A stretch of 33,019 nucleotides of DNA from contig RBNI01000345.1 in the NCBI GenBank assembly GCA_003990745.1, positions 1-33,019 of the forward strand, read 5' to 3'. The notes under the pieces are model-generated. The model did not search any database. It was not told the origin of the DNA and was given only the letters and a program-made list of their open reading frames with translations. Below, piece by piece: positions 11,163 through 19,605 of this stretch. How positions within the stretch are numbered: position 1 is the stretch's first letter; every line of letters begins with the position of its first letter. The DNA comes from Jimgerdemannia flammicorona. Lineage: Eukaryota; Mucoromycota; Endogonomycetes; Endogonales; Endogonaceae. A program made the translations under genes and the position numbers.

Positions 11163-11289
11163 AAGTGAAGTGAAAGTGACAGCGATAGGGGTTGACTATT
11201 TGTCTTGAATATATATACAATTGGGATTTCCTAGTTAGGTAATTGATGCGACTTGTCTTTAATGCGCTATCCCTTTTGGGATCCCTTCA
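11119..11289 (-). repeat. A1 repeat of the Ngaro-like element
   Basis: 171 bp, same length and ends as A2 (6380-6550). It is the 5' terminus of the element and contains the ATG of the Gag frame at 11162 and the ATCCC-TTTT-GGGAT hairpin at 11269-11282. Confidence 0.88.
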
Positions 11290-12265
11290 ACTAATTATAA
11301 TATATTGGCTAATTATTATATATTATAGATTAGACATCATTCAGAGATAAATAACCACTTATAGTAAAATATAGTAGAGTGACTAAATAGGTGAAGGAAG
11401 ACAAAAAAAATTCAAAACAAAATGAAGTAATAAGCCAAGATAAGTATAAATAACTGATAAATAATAATATCATTATTATATAATATTAACTTATATATTA
11501 TATTATATTATAGATTGAGTATCATCTAATTCAGAGATCAAATACATCTGTTCATCTAATGATAACATCAGAATAATGATACAATATGATACTTATACAT
11601 CTTGATTGTATCAATAAAAAAAAAAAATCTCTCAGTGAATTTTATTACTGTCTTATGTGCTATAATACATATAGTAGTAAATATAATATTACTCTATATT
11701 TAAGAATATCATCTGATGATAAAACTAAACAAACAACAAAAGATAAATAAAATAAAATTAATAATATGAATTTATATTTATATTTTATATTCAATTATAA
11801 TATTATTAATATTAATATATATTTATAGTATATTTATAGGGCAGACATCATTTGAATATATAAATTCAATAATCAAATTATCTCTATTCAACCCAAACCC
11901 CCACCCATCTCTACCTGAACCACACCTCCACTTTCATATATATCTCTACTAATCCACCTCTATCAGAACTATACCTCCACCCACCCACACCCAAACCAGC
12001 ATCTCTCCTTCTATTGATAAAGCTGGAATTATAGTACAATATAATACAGAGCTACTGGCATTATATTGGAGCAGCAATTGTCTGGAATATTAGAGTCTAA
12101 TAATGATTATAATATAATATTACCATCTTCATCACTATCAATATTTACAATTCTGTCTCAAAATCATTTATCTATAGATGAGATTTCATCTATAGGTAAT
12201 TTATTCTATGATAATGTAATCAAAGATATATTCTTCAATTAGATATTCTATAACTATATAGAAAT
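11290..12265. other. AT-rich non-coding stretch with short related repeats
   Basis: No gene seen. Related AT-rich blocks start at about 11334, 11520 and 11842 (landmark GACATCATTCAG or variants); the first also resembles 5980-6150. Homopolymer runs of A occur near 11614. Confidence 0.5.
11886..12003. repeat. Pyrimidine-rich, C-rich low-complexity tract
   Basis: A strand-asymmetric tract rich in CCACCC, ACCTCCAC and ACCCAAACC-like words in otherwise AT-rich DNA. It has almost no G. No coding or RNA feature recognised. Confidence 0.55.
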
Positions 12266-12418
12266 ATTTATCAACAATTATATATTTGAGCTCTATAATA
12301 TTATATATTAGGTATTTCTCTATATGTATATATGTAGTTATAGAGCTATATTTACTAAATATATATAATATCTGAAAAAATAATATTTGTTAGAGTAAAT
12401 TAATTTACTTCTATATAT
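12266..12418 (+). repeat. Partial AT-rich satellite-like unit left of TE2
   Basis: Aligns with the second half of the unit at 19134-19423: TTTGAGCTCTATAATATTAT, GTTATAGAGCTATATTTAC and TTAGAGTAAATTAATTT. It stops exactly at the TE2 LTR. Confidence 0.75.
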
Positions 12419-12889
12419 TGTAACATAGTAGATGCTTACTCTTGAAAGTATGTCGGATTTCTGTATCTTAAAACCTTGACTGTTCTGACTCTCGTAGAGT
12501 CTTCTTGAGTTATAGGGGAGGGTGGGTGAGTTCGAAGTGTATCTGCCTGCAGGCTTACTATTTTCTTTACTATCTCTTTGCTTTGAACTATTTCGATCTG
12601 AGGTTTATTCACTCTAAGATACTGGGTTATTTATATAAGTTTTGCTAACTATAAGGTGGCTAAGTAATGGCTCATTTTGCAAGTGTTGAATCTTTTAACA
12701 TCTGCTAAGATTTCGCTGATTGTGAAGATTCTAACATCTCCTAAATCTTTACAAATGTTAAAGTTTCTGCACTTTGCAGAATGTGGCTGCTATTTATGAG
12801 GCTAAGCTATATTGGGAATCAGATTCAGGTACTGTGATCAAATGTCTAATTCCCCTGTTTCATATTACTAATTCGGAGCAGCTGTCACA
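12419..12889 (-). repeat. 3' LTR of TE2
   Basis: 471 bp, TGTAACATAG to GCTGTCACA on the plus strand. Partner of 18664-19133. Compared with it, TG here matches CA there at 12451, 12548 and 12723, which marks ancestral CpG sites. Confidence 0.93.
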
Positions 12890-12900
12890 TATTCCTCCTG
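12890..12900 (-). promoter_or_regulatory. Polypurine tract of TE2
   Basis: The element strand reads CAGGAGGAATA directly before the 3' LTR (TGTGACAG). A purine run at this place normally primes plus-strand DNA synthesis. Confidence 0.6.
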
Positions 12901-13005
12901 AATAGGTGATTCATCTCAGGAGCATCCTATTCACTTGAATTCCCAGGCTTCTATGATTTGTATTTCCTTATACTGTGCGATTTGTGTCATTATGTCCTTC
13001 TAATA

Positions 13006-16000
13006 TTATCTCTTGACATATCCAAAGTCTCCTGGGGTTACTCCTTGGAAATGGGCTAAGGCTGACTCATTGTCTTTGAATAACTTGTGCACTCTTTTTG
13101 CAATTGTGATCTGAATGTAGGAGAGCTGACATTCTCTGATCCAGTCTTCTTTTCCCATCTTCAGTCTTGAATTCAGTAGCTGTTCCAACTTGAAGTATTC
13201 CTGGAACTCAGTTTGGTTCTGGTAGGCCTTGAAATGTGAGATTTGTGATAAGTGTGTTTGCACTATGCTCTGGATACTGTCAAAGGATTCTTCCATTATT
13301 GGTGGCTCAGTGGAACATCACTGTCTTTTGATGGCTTGCCAGGCTGCACTAGTAATTCTGAGGGCAGCAGTATTACTTCATTGACTGGTCATGATACTCT
13401 TGAGTCAGTTACGGTGGATGGTAGTGGGGATGATTGTGCCTGAGAGTTTTCATAGCCAAAAGGTGGTTCCTTTTATATCTTGCACAAGGTAAGGTCTTTC
13501 CCACTTGGGCTCCAGTTTTTGTAACTATGAGGCTTCTATCATATTCCGATACACCAGGACTTTGTCTTCTATCTTGATAATCTCCAGGGGCTTGTGGGTT
13601 TTTTCCACATTCTCCCATTGTAGTGCCTGTGCCTTTGTTATATAATTCTCAGCCTTCTTCCTGATTTGGTGTAGTCTCCATATTTCTCCATCCACATGTC
13701 TCCATATAGCATCTCTATTAGATGATAGGGTTTCTTGAGAACTTTCTTCTCCAAACAGCATTTCCCAAGGGGTAAAGTGGGTACTTTGTGATTTGATATT
13801 CTGGAGAGCAGATAATGCTATTGGCAGATAGTGATCCCAGTTTTCATAGTTATTACAGATCTTGATAATAATATTCTTGAGGGTCTTGTTGGTCTTTTCT
13901 GCTTGTCTGTTTCCTTAAGAGTGATAGGCTGTGGTCCAAATGTACTGGGTCTTATACTTCTTGTAGAGAACCTCAAAGAACTGGTTCATGAATTCTGTTC
14001 CTCTATCTGTAGTTACTTGCATTGGGGTCTTGAACTGGCAGATGATTTCTTTGTAGAAGAAACCAGTGATTGACTGTGCATTGGCTTCCTTGAGGGGTCC
14101 TGCTTCTATCCATTTTGTAAAAAGGTCTACAATAACAATGACATATCAGTTGCCAGTCAAGGTCAAGGGTAGAGGGCCAATTATATCTATTGCTATATGG
14201 GCGAATGGTACTAATTCTATGTGTGCTGATTCTGGGGCTTGATTTCCTTGGTCTTGCTTCTGTTTCTAGCATTTGTCCCAGGTTTTGACAAATTGTCTGA
14301 TATCTTCCTCCATTTCTGGCCACCATATTGTTCTTCTTGTCTTGTCATATGTATTTGTTCCTTCTAGATGGCTGAGTTCATGTACTGATTTCATTGCTTG
14401 CTCCTTCTTGTATTCTGGTATGACTAGTAGTTTTTCTTTCTTCAGTGTTTATCCATTAGTTTCAAATTATTTCCATGTTCTGTTGATAATTGTTTGCATC
14501 CATTCTTCCAGATGTTTGGGCATCTTTCACTGTCCCAAGTATGTGATGATTCCATAGTAAAGTTCCTTATGATTGATTTGTTGGTTGGTGGTATTTCGGG
14601 GTGTCTATGAGAGAGTATCTGCATTGGAATTTGTTCTTCCAGAGCAGTGTACAATGGTTACATCATAGGCTTGTAGCTTCATTATCCATCTGGTGTAGAT
14701 TCCTTTGGGTTGTCCAGTTGTCAGTAGCCAGGTAAGAGCAGAGTGATCTGTCTGGATGGTGAAGTGTCTTCCGGCCAGATAGTAGTGGAACTTTTCCATA
14801 GCCCAGATGACTGCAAGGCATTCTAACTTGTAGAATTTATATACTTTTTCAGCTTCTTGGGTTCTGTGGCTAAGGTATGCAATGACATACTCTTTTTTGT
14901 CTTCCTTTTGAGCTAGGACTGCTCCTATTCCCTGTGTACTTGCATCTGTCTGCAGAATGAATTCTTGAGTCCAATTGGGTCATCTGAGGATGGGTGCATG
15001 AGTTAGTCTGATCTTGAGTTCATAAAATGCTTTTTGTTATCTGCCAGTCTACTGGAACTTGGTATTCTTCTTATTGAGTTTGTAGATTGGACCTGCAATG
15101 TTGGAGAATCCTCTAATAAATCTGCAATAATAGGAGGCAAGTCCCATGAAGGCTTGGGCTTCTGTAACAGTGGTGGGCCTTAGGTATGCTGCTACTGCTT
15201 GTATCTTGAGTGGGTCCATGTGTGTTCTATCTCGATTGATAATATGGCTAAGATAGGAGATCTCGATTTCTGCAAACTTGCACTTCTTGGGTTTGATATA
15301 AAGGCCATGTTGTCTTAGTCTCTCCATTATCTGCTGTATGTGCTGCAGATGTTCCTCAGATATCTTGCTGTAGATGATTATATCATTGATATAGACCATT
15401 ATCCATCTTCCCATGTCATGGCGGAAGATTTTGTTCATCATTTGTTGGAAGCTTGCTGATGCATTGCACATCCTGAATGGCATTCATAGGTAGATGTAGG
15501 TTCCATCTGGGGTGATGAAGGCTGACTTTTCACTTGCCATCTCTGTGAGTCTGATTTGGTGGAATCCTGAGTATCAGTCCAAGGTGCTGTAGTACTGTGC
15601 TTCATCTCCTAGTGTTATAAGGATGTCACTGATGAGGGGCAGTGGTTGGCAATCCTTCTTGGTAACTGCATTGAGCTTTCTGTAGTTGATACAGAGTCTT
15701 GGGGCAAATTCTCCAGATTTGCTTCCTTTTTTCGGGGCTAGTACAACTGGTGAAGACCAGGGACTGCTGGCTTCTTTGATAATACCAGCTTCTTCCATCT
15801 GCTTGATTTCTTCTTTGAGCCATTCTCAGTAGGCTGGTGGGACAGGTCTTACCTTCTGGTATATTGGTTCGGTGTCTCCAGTATCTACCTTGTGATAGTA
15901 GTGTGGAGTCTTTCCTTTGATATCCTTGAAGTCTGTGGCAAGAACATCCTCAAATTCATGGAGTATTTTCTTGAGTTCCTTCTTGAGTGGGAATTCATTT

Positions 16001-18549
16001 CCAATGATATAGCTGTGCTTGTTTGTGCTTTCCTCCTTCTTATACTTCAGTTTGGTGATCTTGGTGCTGACAAATACTCCTCTTCCTGTAGATCCAAATC
16101 CTTTCTTTCCTCTTTTTATTTCCTCCAAATTCTTGACTTCTATGATCCTTGGTTGTAGGATTGGGAAGATCAACATCTGTGCCAATTGGTCCTTCTTCTT
16201 AACTAGGAATAGGATTGTAGGATTGTGATTCCTAGCAATGAGCAAGATTTCTCCAGTATAGTCAGAATCGATAACTCCTCCTTCAATCGTAATTTCGCTT
16301 CTGGACATGCTGCTTCTTGTCTTGAGAATTCCAACATGATCCTTTGGGATAGTCATCTCCAGTCCAGTTGTGAGAAGGGTGGTTGTTTGGGGTTCCAGTA
16401 TGACTTCTTCTACTGTAGCGATGTCCATTCCAGCTGCATTTTCTGACTTATATTCTGGCAGAACTGCATCAGGGTGGGTTCTTTGAATCTTGACATTGAT
16501 TTCTTCATCATCACTGTCCTCCAGGAGGGCTGGTGGTTTGTCATCTTCCTCCTCCTTTTCTTTTCTGATCTGTTTTTCGAGAGCCTTCTGTCTTCTTTCC
16601 TGGTGAATCTTTCTGATTCTGATGGGATATTGATAGCAATCATTGATATGCTCCATACAGTACATCTTAATCCTGTGAGGACAGACTCCTTGTGGTGTAT
16701 AGCCTTCTGTAATCTTCTTACACCATTCTTCTTCACTCATTCATCCTACTTTCCTCTTCGGAATAGTTACCATATAAGCTTCCTCCTGTTCGCTCTCTTC
16801 TTTCTCTATATCAGGCAAGACTCCTTTATTGATATTGATGGGAATTCATATCCTCTGTCCCCAGTAGGTGATTTGCATCTTCTGGGCATTGAGATTGATT
16901 ACTGCCCTGGCTTTGTGAAGCCATTGATTGCCAATGAGAATGTCATAGTTGGTGGCATTGGTTACAATCATATCTACTGGGATGATTGCTCCTCCGATCT
17001 TGATGGGGACATCTCAGATCTTTCCCAGAGGGGTGGCTCTTGTACTATCTACTGTGACAAACACCAACTTGGTTGCTTCTTCAACCTCCCAACCTGGGTG
17101 GTCTGCTGCCTTCTTGCTGAGAAGACATCCTCCTACTCCAGTATCGATGATGGCTTCAAAGATTCTATCTTCGATTTGGCATGTTACATAGGCAGAGGTT
17201 TTGCGATTGTCTTCACTTTCTTCTCCTGAGTCCTCTTGAACATTATTGGCCTCGGTTATCTTCCATTCTTGCTCCTTGGTTGTTTTGGCAAGTCCAAACC
17301 TCATTTGTTATCTGAATGTTGAGATTTCTGCAAGCTGACCAAAGGTTGTATTGACCTTTTGTTGGCTAAGGTCCTTGAAGATATCATACCTGAAAGTCTT
17401 GGTCTTGCAAAGTTTCTTTTCTTTTTCTCCTTTGCTGGCTAGGGTAGTTCCTTGGATAATATCTTGAACTACTTACTCCAGCTCCATATCTTGGTCCATC
17501 TCTTCAGCTTGGCTCTTGGTGGCCATTTCCATCTGCTTTTCTACTGGGTTCTTCTTGGGTCTTCCTGGTGGTCTCTTGTAGGGTTCCTTGCGAACATCCT
17601 TCTTGGTAGTCTGAGCAGGATAGGCCTCTCATTCTTCTTCATCAGAATCTCCAATTTCCTTGAAGATAATTGTATTGGCCTGCTCCTTGTTTCATATAGC
17701 ATTGCTTGGTTGAGCCTTGTGCTTGGTTTTGCTCATGCATTCATAGGAGTAGTGGCCTTCTTCTCCACAAGTATAGCAGGTGCCTTTCTTCTTGTCTGAG
17801 GTGGCAGCAAACTTCTGGACAGGGTGGCAGTCTCTTCCTCTGATCTCCTTTACTACATCCCCCAAGTAGGCAGTCATTTCCACAAATCTCTTGGTAAGTT
17901 CCTCCAAAGGGTCACTGTTCTTTTGCTGTTCCATAGCTTTGGGCTGAGGTGTGTTTCGATTGATCATTGTGGTGGGGATCACACTAGTTGACTTAGGTGT
18001 CTCAATTCTGACTCCTGTAACTCTCTCCATTGTATGGTCTTGTGGGTGTCTGGCTATCCAGTATCACTGAGCATAGGTGACCTTCTGTGGCAGATCCAGA
18101 ATCACTGGTGATGAGCAGATGGCCATAGCTATTTCTGGGTGGACTCCTTTCATGAAGGTTGCTTTGGCTACTTGATCTCGGATAGTAGCAGTATAATCTG
18201 CGAGGATTATCTAATATCAAATTCTGGTATAGAATGTGTTTGGATCCTCACTCATTCCTTGGCATGTTGTGTTGAGCTGGTCCTTCAGGGCTTGCTTGAT
18301 CTCATCTGTATAATATGTATTTCGGAGCCAGGTCTTCTGTGCTGTCAGTATAGCATTGGCATCATTTCCTACATAGGTTGCAGCTGTAAATGCTGCTCTG
18401 GCAGGACCTCATAGGCTGAAAGGCATGAGGGCTACTTGCTGTGCTACTGTCAGAGTCCTTACAGTGGTATACTGCTCGAAATCATCAATGAAGATAATGA
18501 TTGATTTATCTGAGGTATATCTGTGGAATACTGGTGGTCTCATATCCAT
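13006..18549 (-). pseudogene. Gag-Pol polyprotein of TE2, one frame broken by stop codons
   Basis: One frame runs from ATG 18549 (MDMRPPVFHRYTSD) to a stop at 13006-13008, about 1,850 codons, with no frameshift that I can find. Landmarks: CCHC knuckle CYTCGEEGHYSYEC at 17737-17778; protease IDTG with its Asp at 17143-17145; Cys/His segment 16640-16740; dUTPase about 16460-16080; RT about 15800-15050 with active site YIND (canonical YIDD, Asn codon 15385-15387); RNase H about 14970-14600 (TDASTQG, DHSALTWLL); HHCC finger about 14390-14270 with its first Cys replaced by Trp; integrase Asp 14185-14187, Asp 14005-14007, Glu 13897-13899 (35 residues between the last two); KLEPKWERPYLV near 13500; tail to 13006. 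Stops include 15826-15828, 15574-15576, 15484-15486 and 15049-15051. The upstream limit of Gag is uncertain because the preceding TGA may itself be a decayed codon. Confidence 0.92.
15826..16740 (-). pseudogene. Cys/His segment and dUTPase domain of TE2 Pol (open 304-codon segment)
   Basis: The longest undamaged piece of TE2 Pol. The N-terminal ~35 residues carry a Cys/His cluster (EEWCKK, GVCPHRIKMYCMEHINDC), then a charged acidic linker. The dUTPase-like domain shows the trimeric-family motifs in order: motif 1 AAGMDIA (about 16441-16421), motif 2 as KTRSSMSRSE, motif 3 EGGVIDSDYTGE, motif 4 KKDQLAQMLI, and motif 5 KGFGSTGRG (about 16104-16078). The family hydrolyses dUTP to dUMP and pyrophosphate, lowering uracil in newly made DNA. 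The motif 2 Ser and motif 3 Asp are present, so the fold is probably intact, although activity is unproven. The C-terminal part (DFKDIKGKTPHYYHKVDTGD) leads into the RT. Confidence 0.88.
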
Positions 18550-18642
18550 CTTGTCTGGGTATTGAGGCTTGGTTTTCTTGGTTGTTCAAGTAGGGGCAGT
18601 TGTTCATTGTTCAGCTTGAAAGTGAGGGATTTATCTTGAATT

Positions 18643-18660
18643 ACCAGCCAATGGGCACTA
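18643..18660 (-). promoter_or_regulatory. Candidate primer-binding site of TE2
   Basis: The element strand reads TAGTGCCCATTGGCTGGT three bases inside the 5' LTR. It matches the TE1 site, where the first bases are TGG, so the TAG here is probably a G-to-A change. Confidence 0.55.
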
Positions 18661-18663
18661 AGT

Positions 18664-19133
18664 TGTAACATAGTGGATGCTTACTCTTGAAAGTACATCA
18701 GATTTCTGTATCTTGAAAACTTGACTGTTCTGACTCTCACAGAGTCTTCTTGAGTTGCAGGGGAGGGTGGGTGAGTTCGAAGTATATCTGCCCACAGGCT
18801 TACTAGTTCCTTTGCTATCTCTTTGCTTTAAACTATTTCGATCTGAGGTTTATTCACTCTAAGATACTGGGTTATTTATACAAGTTTTGCTAACTATAAG
18901 ATGACTAAGTAATGGCTCATTTTGCAAGTGTTGAATCTTTTAACATCTGCTAAGATTTTGCTGATTGCAAAGATTCTAATATCTCCTAAATCTTTGCAAA
19001 CATTAAAGTTTCTGCACTTTGCAGAATGTGGCTGCTATTTATGAGGCTAAGCTATATGGGAATCGGATTCAGGTACCACGATCAAATGTCTAATTCCCCT
19101 GTTTCATGTTACTAATTCAGATCAGCTATCACA
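18664..19133 (-). repeat. 5' LTR of TE2
   Basis: 470 bp, TG...CA, partner of 12419-12889. CA here matches TG there at 18696, 18793 and 18968; CA here matches retained CG there at 18699 and 18738. Confidence 0.93.
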
Positions 19134-19423
19134 ATATATTAGTTATCTTGTGATAATTTTAATTTTTCTAAAATATATTCTTAGAATATAATTACTAGAT
19201 TTCTAAAATTTAGTTAGTATAAAATACTAGCTCATTATATATATTATAAATATCTTTCAATAATTAACCTCTCCAGAATCTGTTATTAATTACATATTTG
19301 AGCTCTATAATATTATACATTAGGTATTTCTATATATAGTTATAGAGCTATATTTACCATATATATATATATATAATATCTAAAGGAATAATGTTTGTTA
19401 GAGTACATTAATTTCACTTCTAT
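19134..19423 (+). repeat. AT-rich satellite-like unit
   Basis: A ~290-bp unit, directly followed by a second copy (19424-19524 plus 23382-23564). Shared words: TTCTTAGAATATAATTACTA, CAATAATTAACCTCTC and TTTGAGCTCTATAATATTAT. Apparently non-coding. Related units lie at 12266-12418 and, reversed, at 4864-5640. Confidence 0.8.
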
Positions 19424-19524
19424 ATATATTTGTTATCTAGTAATAGTTTAATTTCTCAAAAATATGTTCTTAGAATATAATTACTAGATTTCAGAAATTT
19501 GATTAGTGTAAAATACTATCATCT
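19424..19524 (+). repeat. Satellite-like unit, first part (split by the LINE)
   Basis: Matches the start of the unit at 19134-19423. It is interrupted after GTAAAATACTATCATCT, which is repeated at 23365-23381 where the unit resumes. Confidence 0.8.
19508..19524. repeat. 17-bp target-site duplication, left copy
   Basis: GTAAAATACTATCATCT, identical to 23365-23381 on the other side of the LINE. Target-primed insertion of LINEs normally leaves such a duplication. Confidence 0.92.
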
Positions 19525-19543
19525 TTTTTTTTTTTTTTTTTTT
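19524..19543 (-). other. Poly(A) tail of the LINE
   Basis: Twenty T on the plus strand, i.e. a poly(A) at the element 3' end. The first T may belong to the target duplication. Confidence 0.9.
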
Positions 19544-19605
19544 ATAGTCACTTGGACTCCACCTTTATTACCAGTCTATGAATAAGTATACATCATCACC
19601 ACCCA

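Larger units (their letters stand above)
6201..11289 (-). mobile_element. Ngaro-like (DIRS-order) tyrosine-recombinase retrotransposon, decayed
   Basis: A 5.1-kb element read on the minus strand with the split-direct-repeat layout A1 (11119-11289), internal ORFs, B1 (6551-6698), A2 (6380-6550), B2 (6201-6347). This A1-ORF-B1-A2-B2 order is the known hallmark of Ngaro/PAT-type elements. It encodes a Gag-like protein, an RT with YIDDF, an RNase H, and a tyrosine recombinase with HxxR and a C-terminal Tyr in place of a DDE integrase. There is no clear target duplication, as expected for recombinase-mediated insertion. It is more GC- and CpG-rich than the surrounding DNA. At least three frame changes and several stops make it non-autonomous. 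Confidence 0.9.
12419..19133 (-). mobile_element. Ty3-type LTR retrotransposon TE2, full length but mutated
   Basis: A 6.7-kb element with LTRs at 12419-12889 and 18664-19133, both TG...CA, read on the minus strand. The flanks are ATAT on both sides (12415-12418 and 19134-19137), compatible with a 4-5-bp target duplication, but the flanks are low complexity. Domain order is Gag, CCHC knuckle, aspartic protease, Cys/His segment, dUTPase, RT, RNase H, zinc finger, DX35E integrase, C-terminal tail. Protease-RT-RNase H-integrase is the Ty3/gypsy (Metaviridae) order. The LTRs differ by roughly 35-40 of 471 positions, nearly all transitions, so it is not a recent insertion, or it decayed fast. Confidence 0.93.

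Noticed and set aside
14003..14326. 107-codon minus-strand frame
   Set aside because: Wrong frame over the TE2 integrase; the DX35E core is in the neighbouring frame.
16474..17229. 251-codon open frame on the plus strand
   Set aside because: Antisense to the TE2 protease and Cys/His region. It looks like a membrane protein only because purine-rich Glu/Lys/Asp codons read as Phe/Leu/Ser in reverse.
12414..19138. A firm 5-bp target duplication for TE2
   Set aside because: The flanks are TATAT/ATATA repeats, so any AT-type duplication could arise by chance.
19524..19543. T run as a terminator
   Set aside because: It directly follows a target duplication and is the poly(A) tail of a minus-strand LINE.
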